A stretch of DNA of 64,000 nucleotides from Deltaproteobacteria bacterium (GTDB taxonomy: Bacteria; Myxococcota_A; Polyangia; DRWM01; JAAZOP01), in the NCBI GenBank assembly GCA_016218815.1, contig JACRCX010000159.1, positions 1 to 64,000 of the forward strand, written 5' to 3'. Below are positions 56,264 through 64,000 of the stretch, piece by piece (the first letter of the stretch is position 1; the number at the start of each line of letters is the position of its first letter). The position numbers were made by a program, and so were the translations under genes. The notes under the pieces are model-generated. The model was not told where the DNA came from, searched no databases, and saw only the letters and a list, made by a program, of their open reading frames with translations.

Positions 56264-56788
56264 TCAGGACTTCCGCCCGCGCTCCGGCTTGCCGGGTCGC
56301 TGGAGGAAGGAATCGATGAGCACGAGGCCGATGCCGGCGACGATGGCGATGTCGGCGACGTTGTAGGTCGGCCAGTGGTGCTTCTGCCAGTGCATGTCGA
56401 GGAAGTCGATCACCTCGTTGAAGCGCACGCGATCGATCAGGTTGCCGAGTGCGCCGCCGATCAGGGCGCCCAGGGCCCACTCGTAGAGCCGTCGCCGTTC
56501 GGGCATCCTCCGGTAGAGGACGATCATGGCGCCGACGGCGGCGAGGGACACGACGACGAAGAAGATGCCGCGCGAGGTGGCGCTCCAGTCCTTGAAGATC
56601 GAGAACGCGGCGCCGGGGTTGCGGGCGTAGTGCAGGTCCAGATACCCGTCGATGAGGGTGACGTTCTGGCCGGGCCGGTTCTTGAGGTCCGACTCGGCCC
56701 AGATCTTCGTCCCCTGATCGAGGAGGACGATGCCGAGGGCGAGCGCAGCGAGGAAGATCCAGCCCTTCTGTTTCGGCGTCAGCGGCAT
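56264..56788 (-). CDS. lspA: Signal peptidase II (LspA), standard-length copy
   Basis: 174 residues from the ATG at 56788; a GTG at 56797 overlapping the ileS stop is an alternative. Helix 1 IFLAALALGIVLLDQGTKIW, NPGAAFSIFKD, and the catalytic GGALGNLIDRVRFNEVIDF with YNVADIAIV are intact. ileS-lspA is a conserved bacterial order, so this is the ancestral copy and the one at 55560 the duplicate. The two share the GGALGN(L)(V/I)DRVR and H(W)PTYNVADI core but differ elsewhere, so the duplication is old. Confidence 0.94.
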   Translation of the reverse strand: MPLTPKQKGWIFLAALALGIVLLDQGTKIWAESDLKNRPGQNVTLIDGYLDLHYARNPGAAFSIFKDWSATSRGIFFVVVSLAAVGAMIVLYRRMPERRRLYEWALGALIGGALGNLIDRVRFNEVIDFLDMHWQKHHWPTYNVADIAIVAGIGLVLIDSFLQRPGKPERGRKS

Positions 56789-56793
56789 CGGCG

Positions 56794-59616
56794 TCACATC
56801 CCCGCGAGCACGGCGGCGCAGCGTCCGCAGACGTCGGGGTGCGCGGCAGCCGCGCCGACATCGTCGCGCCGGTTCCAGCATCGGGCGCACTTCGCGGCCG
56901 TCGCCGGCTCGACCCGGACCACCAGCTCGTCGCCGGCCCCGGTCCGCTCCTCGACCGCGACGGAGGAAACGATGAACACCTCGGCCAGCGAGCCGGCGTA
57001 CGCGCGCAACAGCTCCAGCCGCGCTCCGGAGGCCTGCAGGACGACGGCGGCGTCGAGCGAGTGGCCGAGGCGGCCGGCGCGCCGGACGTCCTCGATCGCC
57101 CTGGTCACCTCGGCGCGGATCGCGCGCAGGCGGGCCCAGCGGTCCAGGAGCGCCTCGTCGTCGAGCGCCGCGTCTGCCGCAGGCAGGCCGGCGAGGAAGA
57201 TGGAGTCCGGGGCGCCGGGAGCCCGGGGCAGGAGCTGCCAGACCTCCTCGGCGGTGAACGAGCCGATCGGGGCGAGCAGTCGCGCCAGATCCACGGCGAT
57301 GCGGAGGATCGCCGTCTGGGCGCTGCGGCGCGCCCGGCCGTCCTTGGCGTCGCAGTACAGGCGGTCCTTGACGACGTCGAGGTAGAAAGCGGAGAGGTCG
57401 ACGGCGGTGAGGTCGAGCGTCTGGTGAACGATCTGGTGAAACTGGAATGAGTCGTAGTTTTCGCGCGTTCTGTGGACATACTTGTTGAAACGCGCGAGAG
57501 CCCAGCGGTCCAGTTCGAGCAGCTCCGCGACGGGCAGGGCGGCGGCCGGATCGAAGTCGGACAGCACGCCGAGGCAGAAGCGGAACGTGTTGCGGATCTT
57601 GCGGTAGGCGTCGGAGAGCCGGTCGAGCAGGGCGCCGGAGAAGACGATGTCGTCGCGGAAGTCCGCGTTGGCGGTCCAGAGGCGCAGCAGCTCGGCGCCG
57701 TACCTGGCCAAGACCGCGTCGGGTTCGAGGAAGGACGAGTCCTTGCGGCCCTCGCGCTTGCGCTTCTCGATCTCGCTCTTGCTGTAGGGCCGGCCGGTCT
57801 CGTCGACGACGAAGCCGTGGGTCAGGACGGCCTTGTACGGGGCGGCGCCGCGCACGCCGACTCCGGTCAGCAGGGCGGTGTGGAACCAGCCGCGGTGCTG
57901 GTCGGAGCCTTCGAGGTAGAGGTCGACGGGCACGCCCAGCTCCGGGTCCTCGGCGCAGACGGCGGACCAACTCATGCCGGACTCGAACCACACGTCGAGG
58001 ATGTCCGGCTCGCGCTCCAGCTTCGCCGAGCCGCACTTGGCGCACTTCGCCCCGGGGGGGAGCAGGTCGGCGGCCGACCGCGCCCACCAGGCGTCGGAGC
58101 CCTCGCGGGAGAAGACCTCGGCGACGTGGCGCAGGGCGGCGCCGTCGACGAACGGCTCGCCGCAGTCGGCGCAGTGGAAGAAGCCCGTCGGGACGCCCCA
58201 GACGCGCTGGCGCGAGATGCACCAGTCGGGGCGGCCCTCGATCATGCCGCGGATGCGGTTCTCGCCCCACGGCGGGATCCACTGCACCTTGCCGATCTGC
58301 TCCAGGGCCTTGGAGCGGATGCCGCTCTGGTCCATGCCGATGAACCACTGCGGCGTGGCGCGGAAGACGATCGGCTCCTTGCAGCGCCAGCAGTGCGGGT
58401 AGCTGTGCGTGAGGCGCTCGCCCGGCTTGTTCGCCAGGTGACCGGTTTCGGCGAGCAGCGCGACGATCGGCTCGTTGGCCTTCCACACCGACAGCCCCGG
58501 CCAGCGCTCGACGTCCGGGGTGAACCGACCGTCGGCGTCGACGGGCGCGTAGGCGTCCAGGCCGTACTTCTGGCCGGTGACGAAGTCCTCGGCGCCGTGG
58601 CCGGGCGCGGTGTGCACGCAGCCGGTGCCGGCGTCGAGCGTCACGTACCCGGCGAGGACCATCGCGCTCTTGCGGTCGATGAACGGGTGGCGGCAGGCCA
58701 GCCCTTCGAACACCTTCCCCGAGACGCGTTCGCCCTCGGGCCGCAGCTCCGTCCCCAGCGCCTGCGCCACCGCTCCCGCCAGCAGCTCGGCCAGCAGCAC
58801 GCGCTCGCCGCGCAGCCGGAAGAAGCGGTAGTCGAAGTCGGGGTGGAGGGCGATGCCGAGGTTCGCGGGCAGGGTCCACGGCGTCGTGGTCCAGATCATG
58901 ACGTTCGTGGGGGTGCCGTCGGGAGCCAGCCCCGCGCGGGCGAGGAAGGCCTCGGGCTCGAGGCAGGCGAAGTTGACGTAGATCGAAGGGGACGACTTGT
59001 CCTTGTACTCGACCTCGGCCTCGGCCAGCGCGGTTCGGCACGACGCGCACCAGTAGACGGGACGGCGTCCGCGGTAGATGGCGCCGCGATCGGCGAAGGC
59101 GGCGACGCCGCGGGCGATCGCGGCCTCGTAGCGCGGCTTCATCGTCAGGTAGGGGTCGTCCCACAGACCGAAGCCGCCCAGGCGACGGAACTCGCCGCGC
59201 TGGATGTCGATGAACTTCTCGGCGAAGGCGCGGCAATCGCGGCGGACCTCGAGCGGGTCGCGGTCCTGCGAGCGCTTGCCGCTCTCTCGCTCGACCGCGA
59301 GCTCGATCGGCAGTCCGTGGCAGTCCCAGCCGGGGAGGTACTTGGTGAAGAACCCCGCCATGGCGTGGTGCTTGACGACGATGTCCTTGAGCACCTTGTT
59401 GAGGATGGTGCCGTAGTGGATGTGCCCGTTGGCGTAGGGGGGGCCGTCGTGGTGGCAGTAGACGGGGCGGCCCCGGGTCTGTTCGAGGAGGCGAGGGTAG
59501 ACGCGCTTCTCTTCCCAGAAGGCGAGCATCTGGGGCTCGCGTTTGGGCAGGTCCGCCTTCATCGGGAACTTCGTCTGGGGCAGGCAGAGGGTGGATTTGT
59601 AGGCGTCGTTGGCCAT
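56794..59616 (-). CDS. ileS: Isoleucyl-tRNA synthetase
   Basis: 940 residues from the ATG at 59616 (a second ATG at 59619; GGAAG upstream), the usual IleS length. Class I motif in PPYANGHIHYGTILNKVLKD, GWDCHGLPIEL, editing (CP1) domain with the TTTPWTLPAN Thr-rich motif and GTGCVHTAPGHGAEDF, WFIGMDQSG, and WLR-type HRGWFHTALLTGV. The KMSKS loop reads GRPYSKSEIEKRKREGRK, keeping SKS but with an insertion. The C-terminal zinc finger is CARCW...CGRC. Because an upstream kinase gene is frameshifted, no stop codon separates that kinase from ileS; the IleS start is clear from homology. The lspA pair follows with a 5-nt gap. Confidence 0.96.
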   Translation of the reverse strand: MANDAYKSTLCLPQTKFPMKADLPKREPQMLAFWEEKRVYPRLLEQTRGRPVYCHHDGPPYANGHIHYGTILNKVLKDIVVKHHAMAGFFTKYLPGWDCHGLPIELAVERESGKRSQDRDPLEVRRDCRAFAEKFIDIQRGEFRRLGGFGLWDDPYLTMKPRYEAAIARGVAAFADRGAIYRGRRPVYWCASCRTALAEAEVEYKDKSSPSIYVNFACLEPEAFLARAGLAPDGTPTNVMIWTTTPWTLPANLGIALHPDFDYRFFRLRGERVLLAELLAGAVAQALGTELRPEGERVSGKVFEGLACRHPFIDRKSAMVLAGYVTLDAGTGCVHTAPGHGAEDFVTGQKYGLDAYAPVDADGRFTPDVERWPGLSVWKANEPIVALLAETGHLANKPGERLTHSYPHCWRCKEPIVFRATPQWFIGMDQSGIRSKALEQIGKVQWIPPWGENRIRGMIEGRPDWCISRQRVWGVPTGFFHCADCGEPFVDGAALRHVAEVFSREGSDAWWARSAADLLPPGAKCAKCGSAKLEREPDILDVWFESGMSWSAVCAEDPELGVPVDLYLEGSDQHRGWFHTALLTGVGVRGAAPYKAVLTHGFVVDETGRPYSKSEIEKRKREGRKDSSFLEPDAVLARYGAELLRLWTANADFRDDIVFSGALLDRLSDAYRKIRNTFRFCLGVLSDFDPAAALPVAELLELDRWALARFNKYVHRTRENYDSFQFHQIVHQTLDLTAVDLSAFYLDVVKDRLYCDAKDGRARRSAQTAILRIAVDLARLLAPIGSFTAEEVWQLLPRAPGAPDSIFLAGLPAADAALDDEALLDRWARLRAIRAEVTRAIEDVRRAGRLGHSLDAAVVLQASGARLELLRAYAGSLAEVFIVSSVAVEERTGAGDELVVRVEPATAAKCARCWNRRDDVGAAAAHPDVCGRCAAVLAGM

Positions 59617-59670
59617 CATTCTTCCGGGTCCCGCCGGGCGGGACCGGCGGACCCTAGCACGCACGCAGAG

Positions 59671-59712
59671 GGAAGGAAACCACCGATGGACACCGATGGA
59701 CACCGATGGGGG
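59671..59712 (+). repeat. CACCGATGGA-family repeat (best copy)
   Basis: GGAAGGAAACCACCGATGGA then CACCGATGGACACCGATGGGGG: three near-perfect 10-bp units after a purine lead-in, in the 151-nt gap between the kinase and ileS. Other copies are at 34157 (opposite strand) and 3350. Confidence 0.85.
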
Positions 59713-59767
59713 AAGGAGGCAGCGGGGGGGGAAGACGACGGGGGCGGCTACCCGTTCCGAGGGGTTT

Positions 59768-60948
59768 TCACGGCTCTCGGGCGGGGTTCTCGCCGGCGGC
59801 GATGCGGGCGCGGGCCTGCGGTGTGGGGCGCCAGGGGCGGTGGACCCGCGGCTCGGCGCCGGGGCGGTCGCAGAGGAAGACCAACTCGTTGCGCACGATC
59901 TCGCCAGGTCGAGCCGCGGGTCGCGCTGCAGGCGCAGGTAGTCGCGGAATCCGTCGGTGGTCGGGCCGATGCCGCGGGCATAGAGGCAGACGCGCAGCGC
60001 GCCCAGCAGCTCATCGACGGAGCGGTAGCGGCGAGCGGGATCGGGCTCCAGCATGCGCAGCACGATCCGGCCCAGCTCCTCGCTGGCGCCCTCGACGACG
60101 AGGTGGGGCGGCACGATGGGTCGGTCGAGCGACAGCAGGACATGGGAGAGTTGGGCCATGGGATGCGCGGACGGGACGAGGGCGCGGTTGGGGTTGAAGC
60201 CGGTCATGAGCTCGTAGGCGACGAGCCCGAGGGAGTAGACGTCGGAGCTGACGTCGGCGCGCCCGCCGCGGAGCACTTCGGGTGCGACGTAGGGGATCTT
60301 GCCGACGAAGCCGCCGCCCGGCTCGTCGGTCTCGCCGCCGGCGGCCGAGGCGACGCCGAAGTCGCCGAGCTTGACGAAGCCGCTCTCCTCCTCGATCAGG
60401 ACGTTGCCGGGCGAGATGTCGCGGTGGATGAGACCCACCTCGCCGCTCTCGAACATCCGGGTGTGCGCATGGTGCAGCGCGCGGCAGACCATGAACAGGA
60501 CGAAGCCGGCGATGGAGCACGGGACGCGGTCGCGGCCTTCGCCGTGCGCCACGCGGGCGGGGTCCATGCCGTGCAGGGCGAGCAGGCCGTCGAGGTCGAC
60601 GCCGTGGACGTACTCCATGGCGATGAAGAACATCCCGCCGGCGACTCCCGAATCGACGAAGCCGACGATGTTGTCGTGTCGCAGCTCGGAGACGTACAGC
60701 GCCTCCCGCGCGAGCTGCTGCTCGGCCTGCGGGCCGGTGTAGGTGACGAACTTGAGCGCGACGGGCTGGCGGTGCCCGCCGGCGCTCGTCCGCACCGCCT
60801 TCCAGACCTCGCCCATCCCGCCCGCGCCCAGGAGGCGTTCGAGCCGGTACTGGGCCTGCGCGGAGAAACTCAGGCCTTCGGCGAGCATCGACCGCGGCGG
60901 CTCGGTGTCCGCCTCGACGTCCGCTTCGTCCCGTGGGTCGTCCATCAT
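59768..60948 (-). CDS. Ser/Thr protein kinase, apparent 1-nt frameshift near the 3' end
   Basis: PknB-type kinase domain at about 35-315: GAGGMGEVW, Lys in PVALKFVTY, HRDISPGN catalytic loop, GDFGVAS, APEVLRGG, and no membrane helix. It looks active, though HRDIS replaces HRDLK. The reading frame continues as DYLRLQRDPRLDLA and then turns into low-complexity sequence that runs without a stop into ileS. Adding one G to the GG at 59904-59905 (minus strand) restores RLDLGEIVRNELVFLCDRPG and a normal stop at 59768, giving 393 residues. So either the assembly lost a base or the gene truly mutated to read through. A lipoprotein gene lies 49 nt upstream. Confidence 0.85.
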
Positions 60949-60997
60949 GGTGGACGGTACCAGAGCGACCGGCCGCTCGCCAAGGCCGGACGCGCGC

Positions 60998-62278
60998 TCA
61001 GCGCTCGGGTTTGGGCACCACCTTCATCGTCCGCAGCACGGCCCGCAGCTCGACGAGCAGCGCGGAGTCCTCGGCCCACGCGAAGGCGTGCAGGAATCCG
61101 CCCATTCCCGGGAACGACGCCAGCGGCATCAGGGCCTCGGTCCGGTGCTGCTCCGGTCCCTCCTCGGTCGCGGGGATGTCCCACGAGACCCACTCCACCC
61201 GTTCGCCGAGCAGGGGGCCCTGGACCCGATCGGCCGGTCCGCTCCACCCTTCCGCGGGCTGCTGCGGATGGTCGCCGAGGTAGACACCGAACCGTCCGCT
61301 CGGAGCGCCCAGCGGCACGATGGGCTCCACCTGATACACGACGAAATCGGGCCCCGGCTCCGGCGTCAGCACGTAGTCCGCCGGCAGCTCGAGCTCCAGC
61401 TCGCGCGTCGGCGCGTAGGCGTCAAGGCGGCGCTTGCCGCCGGCCCGCTCGAGCTGCCGCGCGCCCGCCGCCAGCGAGGCCGCGACCCGCCGGGCCGCCG
61501 CGATGCACGCCGCCCCGCCGGGGACCAGCGGCGGATTGACGTAGAAGCGCAGGAACTGCACCAGCCCGTCGGGATGGAGCACGAAGACGGACAGCGTCGT
61601 CATCGCATCCCCGTCGCCGTGGATCGCCGACGGCACGACCGCGTACGCCTGCAGCCGGTCGTCCGCGACGGTCAGCGGCTCGACGCACGACAGCACGCCC
61701 GGCGGCGTGCGCCAGGTCGCCACGTCGCGGTGCACGCCCAGGTCGAACCGGTCCCCCGCGGTGCGGAACAGCTCCCAGGCCATCAGCACGAGCTTCTCGC
61801 CGTCGGCCTCGAGGAAGACACGGGTCTCGATCGGCGAGGGCTCGGGCGCACCCATGACGCTCGCCGCCGCGCCCTCGAGTTGCGCGCCGTCCAGCGGGTG
61901 GACCTCGAGCCGGCCGTCGAGCAGGGGCAGAGCAACCTCGGCGAGCGGCTTCGCCGTCATGCCGCCGCACCGCGCGGGCGGGTCTGCCGCCGGGGTCTCC
62001 GGCCGCACGACCCAATCGGCGCCGTCCCAGCACGGCCGCGCTTGCAGCTCCTCGGGCGAGGGGATCCGTCCTGCGGCGTCCGGTGGGGCGGCCCCGGCGT
62101 CGGCCGCATCGTCCGCCGTCGCATCGGCGGCCGCGGGAACGTCCGAGGCTGCGGGCCGCGCGGTTCCGTCCGGAGGTGCCGGAGCGCCGCCCTTCTTCGC
62201 GCAGGAGGAAACGACGGCCGTGCCGAAGGCGACAGCCAGCGCAAGAAGCGCCGGCGACGGGCGGGCGACGAACGACAT
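60998..62278 (-). CDS. Lipoprotein of unknown function
   Basis: GGAGG before the ATG at 62278 sets the start; 426 residues. The signal peptide ends VVSSC (lipobox), followed by AKKGGAPAPPDG and an Ala/Asp/Pro-rich spacer. The spacer and SCAK(K/G) start closely resemble the internal lipoprotein-like segment of the radical SAM gene at 47675. The globular part (about 80-420) has several Cys pairs (RPCWDG, ARCGGM, LSCVEP, AACIAA) and beta-rich prediction; I recognise no family. It lies 49 nt upstream of the kinase and in the same direction, so it may be its envelope partner. Confidence 0.75.
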   Translation of the reverse strand: MSFVARPSPALLALAVAFGTAVVSSCAKKGGAPAPPDGTARPAASDVPAAADATADDAADAGAAPPDAAGRIPSPEELQARPCWDGADWVVRPETPAADPPARCGGMTAKPLAEVALPLLDGRLEVHPLDGAQLEGAAASVMGAPEPSPIETRVFLEADGEKLVLMAWELFRTAGDRFDLGVHRDVATWRTPPGVLSCVEPLTVADDRLQAYAVVPSAIHGDGDAMTTLSVFVLHPDGLVQFLRFYVNPPLVPGGAACIAAARRVAASLAAGARQLERAGGKRRLDAYAPTRELELELPADYVLTPEPGPDFVVYQVEPIVPLGAPSGRFGVYLGDHPQQPAEGWSGPADRVQGPLLGERVEWVSWDIPATEEGPEQHRTEALMPLASFPGMGGFLHAFAWAEDSALLVELRAVLRTMKVVPKPER

Positions 62279-62340
62279 GTGCGACCTCCTGGCGATCCGC
62301 CGGCACGCCCCGCGGGGCGCGGCCGGTCCCCCGAGCGCGG

Positions 62341-62985
62341 TCAACCGACGCCGCGCAGGCCGGCGCCGACCAGCAGCTCGTGCACCGGGGCGTCCCCGGG
62401 GGACTGCACGATCATGTACCGGTACTGGACGGTCAGCACGAGCTGCAGATCCATCGCGAGCGGGATGTGCGGCTCGTCGGCCTCGTCGAACGGCACGACG
62501 AAGAGGGTGATGGGCAGGTCGAACCCGGCCCCGGCGTAGACGGCGCCCCGCCACAGGCTGTCGCCGTTGTCGTCGCGCAAGCCGCCGGCGATGAAGCCCA
62601 GGTCGCCGTGCAGGTCGGCGTACATGTACGCGGCGCGTCGATCGGACAGCATGAGCGGCCGCCATTGGATCGCGAAGTCGACCTCGCCGCCGTGGAGGGT
62701 CCGACCCTCGGACGAGTGCGGGACCAGGAGGTGATCATAGCGCAGGCCGAGCGCCACGCCGATGGATGCGAGCGCGGCGTTGTACTGCAGCTCGAGACCG
62801 CCGAAGTCGTCGCCGAAGGTGCCGGCGCTGCCCAGGACGAGGAGCTGCGCCTGGGCGCGCGCGAGCCAGTAGAACCCGTCGGGATCGACGGCCAGGTGGG
62901 GCTCGCCGTCGTCGTGGTCGGCGCGGGCGGCCGAGGGGACGGCGAGGGCGAGCACGACGACGAGCAGACGCGACACGTGAGCCAT
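62341..62985 (-). CDS. Small outer-membrane beta-barrel-like protein
   Basis: GGAGG 8 nt before the ATG at 62985; 214 residues. Sec signal MAHVSRLLVVVLALAVPSAARADH. The mature sequence alternates hydrophobic and polar residues with aromatic belts (GLELQYNAALASIGVALGLRYDHLLV, VDFAIQWRPLML, AYMYADLHGDLGFIAGGL, LVLTVQYRYMIVQ), suggesting eight or so strands of a small barrel. No TonB box or known name. The next gene downstream is the lipoprotein at 60998 (62-nt gap), likely the same operon. Confidence 0.68.
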   Translation of the reverse strand: MAHVSRLLVVVLALAVPSAARADHDDGEPHLAVDPDGFYWLARAQAQLLVLGSAGTFGDDFGGLELQYNAALASIGVALGLRYDHLLVPHSSEGRTLHGGEVDFAIQWRPLMLSDRRAAYMYADLHGDLGFIAGGLRDDNGDSLWRGAVYAGAGFDLPITLFVVPFDEADEPHIPLAMDLQLVLTVQYRYMIVQSPGDAPVHELLVGAGLRGVG

Positions 62986-63070
62986 CTTCGGTCCTCCCTG
63001 ACGCACCGAGCGTGGCGGGATATACCATGTCGCGACGGCCGGCCGGAAGCGGAGCTGCCGCGAATACCGC

Positions 63071-63101
63071 GCTGGAGCCTGGAGCTCGAAGCCTGGAGCC
63101 C
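63071..63101 (+). repeat. CTGGAGCC-type imperfect repeat
   Basis: CTGGAGCCTGGAGCTCGAAG then CCTGGAGCCCGCC: about three imperfect units between the outer-membrane-like gene and the beta-helix gene. Another member of the intergenic short-repeat class. Confidence 0.4.
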
Positions 63102-63110
63102 GCCGCGTCG

Positions 63111-64000
63111 CTACGGGACGTACTCGTCGGCGCCGATGTCGTAGACGGCCTCGCGCGGGCGGCTGTCGGCGTCGAAGTCGTGGTCGGGGGCGGCGGTGGC
63201 GGTGCCGGCGTTGCGGCAGGGGGATGTCGCGGGCAGGTGCCAGGTGGCGTTGAGCTGGCAGTTGGTGTCGATGTTGCCGGTGCCGATCGTCGCGTTGACC
63301 TGCGCGATGTTGAGGGTCGTGACGCCCTCGTCAACGTACACGCCTCCCGCGGTGGTGTCGTAGAGGTCGTTGTTCTCGAAGACGCGCAGGTCGGCCATCA
63401 CGTCCAGCTCGCGCACGGGCATCGTGATGCCGCCGGCGGCGGTGTGGCGGATGACGTTGTTGCGCACGATGCCCGAGGGCGAGGCCATCATGCCGGGCCC
63501 GGCGGCGACGGCGAGGCCGGTGCGGGCGCCGCAGCCGGTGCAGGCGGTGTAGTCGATGGTGTTGCTGTGGATCGTCGGCTCGATCAGGGCGGGACCGATG
63601 GTGGTGAGGTCGTAGCGCAAGACCTGGACGGACTGGGCGAGCGACCCGGCCTCGAGGACGTTGTTGGTCAGGACGGAGCGGGTGGTCCGGAGGTAGACGG
63701 CGTGGTACCGGCCCGCGGGCATGGTGTTCGAGCCGCCGTTGGGACCGACGACGTGGTTGTCGTCGACGGTCGGGGAGGAGCCGTCGAGCTCGAGGCCGAT
63801 CCCTTCGGTCGCGGTGGCGGACAGGGTGCCGGCGCGGACGTCGCTGCCGGTGAGGCTGGCGCAGCCGCCCGTGAGGCAGCGCACGCCGTAGTCGCGGTTG
63901 CCGGGCCCGCCGCTGCCGCGGATCGTGGCGTTGAGGATCGTGCACGGCGAGCTGGTGCGGCAGGCCACGCCGATGCAGGTGTCGCCGACCTCGCAGCCGA
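63111..64000 (-). CDS. Right-handed beta-helix surface protein (5' partial)
   Basis: The frame is open to the end of the window, so only the C-terminal 296 residues are visible. Repeated N-V/I coils (NATIRGSG, DDNHVVG, TNNVLEAG, HSNTIDYTAC, RNNVIRHTA, ENNDLYDTT, NIAQVNATIG) form a parallel beta-helix, with Cys pairs (CRTSSPC, CLTGGC, CTGCG). The end, SPCRNAGTATAAPDHDFDADSRPRE then YDIGADEYVP, is the conserved C-terminal cap of secreted beta-helix proteins. Similar in style to the lipoprotein at 45301. Likely a surface polysaccharide-binding or -cleaving protein. Confidence 0.8.
   Translation of the reverse strand, partial: GCEVGDTCIGVACRTSSPCTILNATIRGSGGPGNRDYGVRCLTGGCASLTGSDVRAGTLSATATEGIGLELDGSSPTVDDNHVVGPNGGSNTMPAGRYHAVYLRTTRSVLTNNVLEAGSLAQSVQVLRYDLTTIGPALIEPTIHSNTIDYTACTGCGARTGLAVAAGPGMMASPSGIVRNNVIRHTAAGGITMPVRELDVMADLRVFENNDLYDTTAGGVYVDEGVTTLNIAQVNATIGTGNIDTNCQLNATWHLPATSPCRNAGTATAAPDHDFDADSRPREAVYDIGADEYVP

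Overview
The window is about 70% GC and looks like one contiguous piece of a bacterial chromosome. The most likely source is a Myxococcota or other former deltaproteobacterial lineage, probably an environmental genome. The evidence is a mglBA polarity pair, several eukaryote-like Ser/Thr kinases, two sigma-54 activators, PEGA, FG-GAP and ASPIC proteins, a MopE-type metal-binding motif, tandem lspA genes and at least eight predicted lipoproteins. A benzoyl-CoA-reductase/2-hydroxyacyl-CoA-dehydratase-type operon and a DsrK/Hdr-like Fe-S protein suggest an anaerobic or facultative member. This placement is inference; there is no rRNA in the window. I see no phage, IS element, integrase or CRISPR array.

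Layout. 1-4.8 kb: an Fe-S oxidoreductase fused to a receiver domain, a double-PAS histidine kinase, an Rrf2 regulator and a convergent GspE/PilB-type ATPase. 5.2-9.5 kb: an outer-membrane porin-like protein, a four-helix membrane protein and an FG-GAP/ASPIC lipoprotein. 9.5-16 kb: a 2151-residue membrane Ser/Thr kinase whose outer part holds about 35 copies of a 32-residue YD-type repeat and a PDZ-like domain. 16-24 kb (minus strand): an O-antigen-ligase-like protein, a HEAT-repeat protein, MutL and a von Willebrand A lipoprotein. 24-32 kb (plus): a kinase, a TPR/PEGA protein, an FG-GAP lipoprotein, an NtrC-type regulator and a double-FHA sigma-54 activator. 32-35 kb: a small orphan gene, mglBA, tRNA-Leu(CAA) and miaA.

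35-42 kb holds two adjacent double-DsbA proteins (four thioredoxin modules) and a translationally coupled operon of dehydratase, ATP-dependent activator and acyl-CoA ligase. 42-47 kb has two small minus-strand genes with their own promoter and terminator, then parAB and a beta-helix/MopE/LamG lipoprotein. 47-55 kb has a B12-type radical SAM protein carrying a lipoprotein-like extension, Lgt, and a PQQ-propeller/WD40 pair. 55-64 kb (minus) has ArfB, two LspA copies, IleS, a kinase that appears frameshifted and therefore reads through into ileS, a lipoprotein, an outer-membrane-like protein and an incomplete beta-helix protein.

The recurring theme is envelope biology and signalling: secreted or lipidated propeller and repeat proteins, the enzymes that lipidate them (Lgt, LspA x2), the disulfide machinery and transmembrane kinases. 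A second layer is a set of short dispersed repeats: 20-nt hairpins, GGTGGCT heptads, CACCGATGGA repeats, and a CCCTTCG...GCTCAGGG element. They lie almost entirely between genes but also form part of the MutL linker and the tail of Rrf2. The best leads for something new are the 35-repeat kinase, the radical SAM/lipoprotein fusion, the Fe-S/receiver fusion with its Cys-rich PAS kinase, and the coding-region repeat insertions.
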